This document shows, piece by piece, positions 60,190 through 64,000 of a stretch of 64,000 bases of DNA. Position numbers and translations under genes: made by a program. A model generated the notes under the pieces. The model was given only the letters and a program-made list of their open reading frames with translations, searched no databases and was not told where the DNA came from. Source of the DNA: Cryptomeria japonica (Eukaryota > Streptophyta > Pinopsida > Cupressales > Cupressaceae). The stretch's first letter is position 1, and each line of letters starts with the position of its first letter. The stretch is from positions 186,696,270-186,760,269 of the forward strand of contig NC_081406.1 in NCBI RefSeq assembly GCF_030272615.1, given 5' to 3'.

Positions 60190-61071
60190 CTACTTGAATT
60201 AGTTGAAAAATTTGCTTTGGAGGAAGGAATGGCCATCCCCATCTTGTGTTGATAGCTGATATGCTCCTGACCCAAATATTGTTGTGACCACAAACACACC
60301 TAACCAGTTTAGTTCAAACTTTCCTTTCTTTTCTCGATGTGATTGGTTTCATGGATTTTCCTTTAGTACTAGTTCTCCAACTTGAAAGGCTCGTGGTTTG
60401 ACCTTGTGATTATAAATTCAACACATTCTTTTTTGATATACCTTTAAATGATCAAAGGGATTTTGTCTTCATTCATGGATCAATTCTAACTCTTGCAATC
60501 TAGATACTCGTTGTTCTTCATCTGGGATAAGGTCTTTTAATGATACTCGTAGAGAAGGTATCTCTACTTCTATTGGCAGTATTGATTTTGATCCATAGAC
60601 AAGAGAGAAAGGTGTGGTGCCTGTTGGTGTATGGGTATTGGTATGGTAGGCCCATAGAGCAGAGTTCAATTGAATATGCCAATCTCTACCAACATCATTC
60701 ACTATCTTTTTGAGGATTTTTAAAATAGTTTTATTTGATGCTTCTGCTTTCCCATTCCCTTGTGGATAGTAGGGTGTGGAAAATATGTGTTGGACCTTGA
60801 ATTTCTCACATAGCTCTTGTACATCCCGGTTCTTGAACGGTTGCCCATTATCAGTGATAATGGTCATGGGTATTTCATAGCGACATATGATGTAGTTCAA
60901 GATAAATGCAGCAATTTGGTTTCCAGTGATATTTGTGAGAGGTATTGTCTCAATCCATTTTGTAAAATATTCTATAGCTACAAGGATGAATTTGTAACCA
61001 TTGGATGAAGGAGGATTTATTTTTCCTACTAGATCAAGACCCCATTGGCAGAACAACCAAGATGTTGCCAA
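60190..61071 (-). pseudogene. Tat-like gypsy integrase
   Basis: The open frame (61,071-60,469) holds the core: Asp in WGLDLVGKI, Asp in TIITDNGQPFKN and Glu in GNGKAEASNKT, so the DDE triad is present. C-terminal sequence after a stop at 60,469 (HLKVYQKRMC, FQVGELVLKE, KGKFELNWLGVFVV) continues in frame to about 60,190 with further stops. It would insert element cDNA into the genome. Confidence 0.88.
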
Positions 61072-61759
61072 AGCATGAAGCTCTTGTGCTGGTGCATGAA
61101 TTAAATTTCCATGGAACTAAAATTGTTTGCATGTTTTAGCTATTTGAAAAGAATCTCGTTCCATAGTTGGCCAATAATAGCCCAAGCATACAAGTTTTTT
61201 CAAAAGGGTAAGACCACTTGAATGAGTGCCACAAATATAGTTATGGACTTCATTTAAGGCCTTCTCAGATTCTTCTTGCTCGAGACATTTTAAAAGAGTA
61301 CCGTCCAGACCTCATTTAAACATGGTATCCACGACAAGAGTATAATGGGAGGATTGGCAGATGAAATTTCTATTTTGGTTTTTTGACAAGTTGGGAGGGA
61401 GGGTGTTATCTTTTAGGTATATAAATTTTGCCATAGCAGGAGGAATCATGCCCAACAAGGTGACAAATAGTTTGGGAATCAGGACAATTATGAGCAGGTT
61501 AAAACAACTCTTCTACCAGAAATTTGTAATGCTCTTGATTTTCTTGTGTCTAAAGTAGAGAAGCAAGTGTTGCCATGGCATTTGCCACTTTGTTATCATT
61601 CCTCAGAATCTGCTCAAAAGTTATTTCGACAAAGTATTTCTTGAAATCAACAACCATTTTCTTATAAGGCATTAGCTTTTCATCCTTTGTTTGATAATGA
61701 TCATTGATTTGATTGATGACGAGTTGAGAGTCTCCAAAGACTTGAAGTTGTGTAATGTT

Positions 61760-62266
61760 TCATTCTATGGCCATCTTTATTCCTATGACCAAAGCTACAT
61801 ATTCTGCTGTATTATTGGTACATGGAAAACTTAATTTGTACGCCTTTGGAATTATATGACCTTGTGGCATGATGAATAAAATGCTTGCTCTTGATCCATG
61901 CTGTGTATATGAACCATCAAAGTACAATTTCCATGGATATGTGGTGACCATTAGGATATAAGAATCTGAAAATTTAATGTGTAAAGGACAATCATCTTGG
62001 AGCAGTGCCTTTGCTAGTTGGTCTACAATGACTTGCCCTTTGATAGCTTTTCTATCTACATACTCAATATCAAACTCACTCTGGATCATGATCCATTTTT
62101 CTAATCTTCCTATTAATGTTGCCTTGCTGAGAAAATACTTCAATGGATCGATTTTAGCAATCAACTTAATAGAGTGAGCTAGGAGATAGTGTTTCAATTT
62201 TTGAGAAGCAAACACTACCGCCAAGCATACTTTTTCTATTGATGAATAATTGAGCTCATATCCCAT
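61760..62266 (-). pseudogene. Tat-like gypsy RNase H and second RNase H
   Basis: NYSSIEKVCLAVVFASQKLK and LEKWIMIQSEFDIEYVDRKA belong to the retroviral-type RNase H. WKLYFDGSYTQHGSRASILF and CTNNTAEYVALVIGIKMAIE belong to the second, archaeal-type domain (Asp in YFDGSY, Glu in AEYVAL). A stop ends the frame before the domain is complete, so the tail continues degraded. Confidence 0.85.
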
Positions 62267-62293
62267 TAATGTTCTGCTGATGTAGTAGATAGC

Positions 62294-63400
62294 TCATTTT
62301 TTCCCTTCATTATCCTGTTGTGTGAGCATAACTCCTAATGATACTTTGGTGGCTGATACATATAGTAACAATGAATTTCCTTGAATTGGTGACATTAGGA
62401 CTGGTAGTTGCATGAGATATTCTTTGATTTTGTTGAATGCTTCTTCACATTGATTATCCCATTTGAAATGGACATTCTTGTGCATTAGATGAGTAAATGG
62501 TTGACATTTATCTGCTAACTGAGAAACAAATCTTATGATTGACTGTAGTCTTCCTTGGAGTGGTCTGAGTTGACTGAAATTTCTGGGAGATGCCATTTCC
62601 ATGATTGCTTTGACCTTGGCTGGATCTACTTTGATACCCCTAGCCGAAACATTGTATCCCAATAGCTTATCTGAAGTAACACCAAAGGCACATTTCTTAG
62701 GATTGAGCCTTAGCTTGTACTGTTCTAACTGGTCAAAGATCTTTTCTAGTATTTCCAGATGTTCTTCTCTGTTTTATGATTTTGCCAATATGTCATCCAC
62801 ATAGTCTTCCATGAATGTATGCATCATGTCATGGAATATCATTGTCATGGCTCTCTGATATGGAGCACTTACATTCTTTAGTCCAAATGGCATGACGTTC
62901 TAGTAGAAAGTACACCATGGACATGTCAAAGCTGTATTTTATTGATCTTCAGGTGCTATTTTAATCCGATTGTATCCTGAGAAACCATCCATTAGAGAAA
63001 ACATGGAGTGTCCAACAGTTAAATCCACAATGATGTCAATAATAGGCAAAGGAAATTCATCCTTTGGACATGCATTATTAAGATCTCTGAAGTCTGTGCA
63101 TGCTCTGATACTTTTGTTTGGTCTAGAAACTAGAACTATTTTTGATACCCATTAAGGATATGCTACAGGTCTGATGAATCCCATGTCCAGTAATTTCTTT
63201 AGTTCTGCTTTGACAAGAAGAGCGATATGAAGATGCATCTTCCTTAAATTATGTTTAACTGGTTTGGCCCCTGGACTGACATTTAAGTGATGTATAATAA
63301 GCTCTGGATCCAACCCTAGCATGTCTACATATGACGAGGTGAAATTGATTAGCCTTCATTAGAAGAAGTCCATGTATTGTTGCATTTCTAGTTTTGATAG
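62294..63400 (-). pseudogene. Tat-like gypsy reverse transcriptase
   Basis: 62,662-62,294 is open (RLQSIIRFVSQLADKCQPF, FKWDNQCEEAFNKIKEYL). Upstream, with stops, the RT reads ACTDFRDLNNACPKDEFPLP, SLMDGFSGYNRIKIAPEDQ, MPFGLKN and the catalytic DYVDDILAKS. Aspartates for catalysis are kept. Several nonsense codons (for example after LAKS) show it is inactive. Confidence 0.88.
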
Positions 63401-63463
63401 AGAAGTCGCTGGATGCAGAATCTTTGGTTGCTTCATTGTCCCAATGTTAACTATCTCTGTTGG

Positions 63464-63830
63464 TTAGATCAATATGGATGACCTTTCTTGATAGTATTCA
63501 GGTAAAGTATCAAATCTCCCATCTTCCGGTGCCTTCAGGAGGTTTTCACCGTTAGATGCATCCTTTCTTTTTACTTTTTCGTGGTCTAATGTTGCCAGTA
63601 AATGGTTTTCAGCATTAGACCTGATATTGTTTTCTTTATGTTTACTTTTGCGACTGGGAAATTTGACACCCACTTGACTGGAAGATGCGTTGTTGAAATT
63701 CCTAGTGAAAGTTGTTGCAGGTTCGATTGCATTGAGATATATGGATATGGCATGGTCATTAGGAAAGGTATCGATGGCAGTATGTCTTTCATTTTCCCAG
63801 TCAATAAGTTTATGATGGATTAGAGGTAAG
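63464..63830 (-). pseudogene. Region between protease and RT of the Tat-like element
   Basis: A minus frame reads FPVAKVNIKKTISG and an adjoining frame FDTLPEYYQERSSILI, similar to the spacer before RT in Tat elements. Too short and shifted to define a domain. Confidence 0.45.
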
Positions 63831-64000
63831 GGGTCCTTGGGTTAAGATGCTTTGAGGGTATTTAGGGTCATGATAGAGATGTCAAAGTTTTTGATATATA
63901 TTTCAATGTCTAGAATGATACTCTCATCAGAATGACCTCTTGCAAGTAGCTCCTGATCGTCCTCAATAAGTCCAAGTCAACCGAAAGTGATTCTAATTCA

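Larger units (their letters stand above)
59930..64000 (-). mobile_element. Tat-like gypsy element, internal part, running off the window
   Basis: Minus-strand order RT, RNase H, a second (archaeal-type) RNase H, integrase. The extra RNase H is the mark of Tat/Ogre/Retand elements. Frames are interrupted by several stops. The 5' part (gag, protease, 5' LTR) lies beyond base 64,000. Confidence 0.85.

Overview
The window is nuclear DNA of a land plant. The one clear host gene is a four-exon, three-intron 60S ribosomal protein L35 gene with telo-box promoter motifs. Almost everything else is decayed transposable-element DNA: copia and gypsy LTR elements, LINEs with plant-type DUF4283 and zf-RVT/RNase H domains, a hAT fragment and a Tourist-like MITE. 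A low gene density, long AT-rich spacers and old nested repeats fit a large genome such as a gymnosperm or fern. The species cannot be fixed from sequence alone.

Layout. 1-3.5 kb: AT-rich repeats and an ORF1-type LINE remnant (minus). 3.97-4.91 kb: RPL35 (plus). 4.9-9.9 kb: mostly unassigned, with a small LINE RT scrap. 9,888-10,458: a MITE with TTA target duplication. 11.2-14.58 kb: LINE sequence (minus) that includes an open 255-codon reading frame with an RGG-rich tail. 14,581-16,034: probable solo LTR. 17,258-24,246: copia element (minus) with both LTRs, each missing its outer tip. 24.2-29.3 kb: copia LTR, PPT and PBS remnants with notable inverted repeats. 30.2-31.1 kb: hAT transposase remnant. 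34.5-36.0 kb: LINE ORF1. 36,930-42,285: 5'-truncated chromovirus (gypsy) with a 3.5-kb LTR. 45,806-58,118: a large two-gene DNA transposon. 60.2-64.0 kb: Tat-like gypsy element (minus) that runs off the right edge.

The most interesting object is the 12.3-kb element at 45,806-58,118. It has about 40-bp terminal inverted repeats starting GGGTA(A/T)GTGCACAAAG, a perfect 4-bp TCAT target duplication, and subterminal arrays at both ends with an exact 29-bp period and a CGTAC/CGTAT core. Two convergent genes lie inside. The plus-strand gene has a transposase-like core (D...LDNCTTQFKN...HGKGENDGAG). The minus-strand gene has about ten exons, mostly phase 0, and encodes a Cys-rich, basic-tailed protein I do not recognise. 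Both are now broken by stops or frameshifts. The interior also carries a roughly 360-bp tandem repeat split by a 1,674-bp solo LTR with its own GCAAC target duplication, long CT-rich and TA-rich tracts, and a 500-N scaffold gap. The superfamily is not one I can name with confidence, so this is the best candidate for an undescribed system.

All homology statements rest on motifs recognised by eye. No database search was run.
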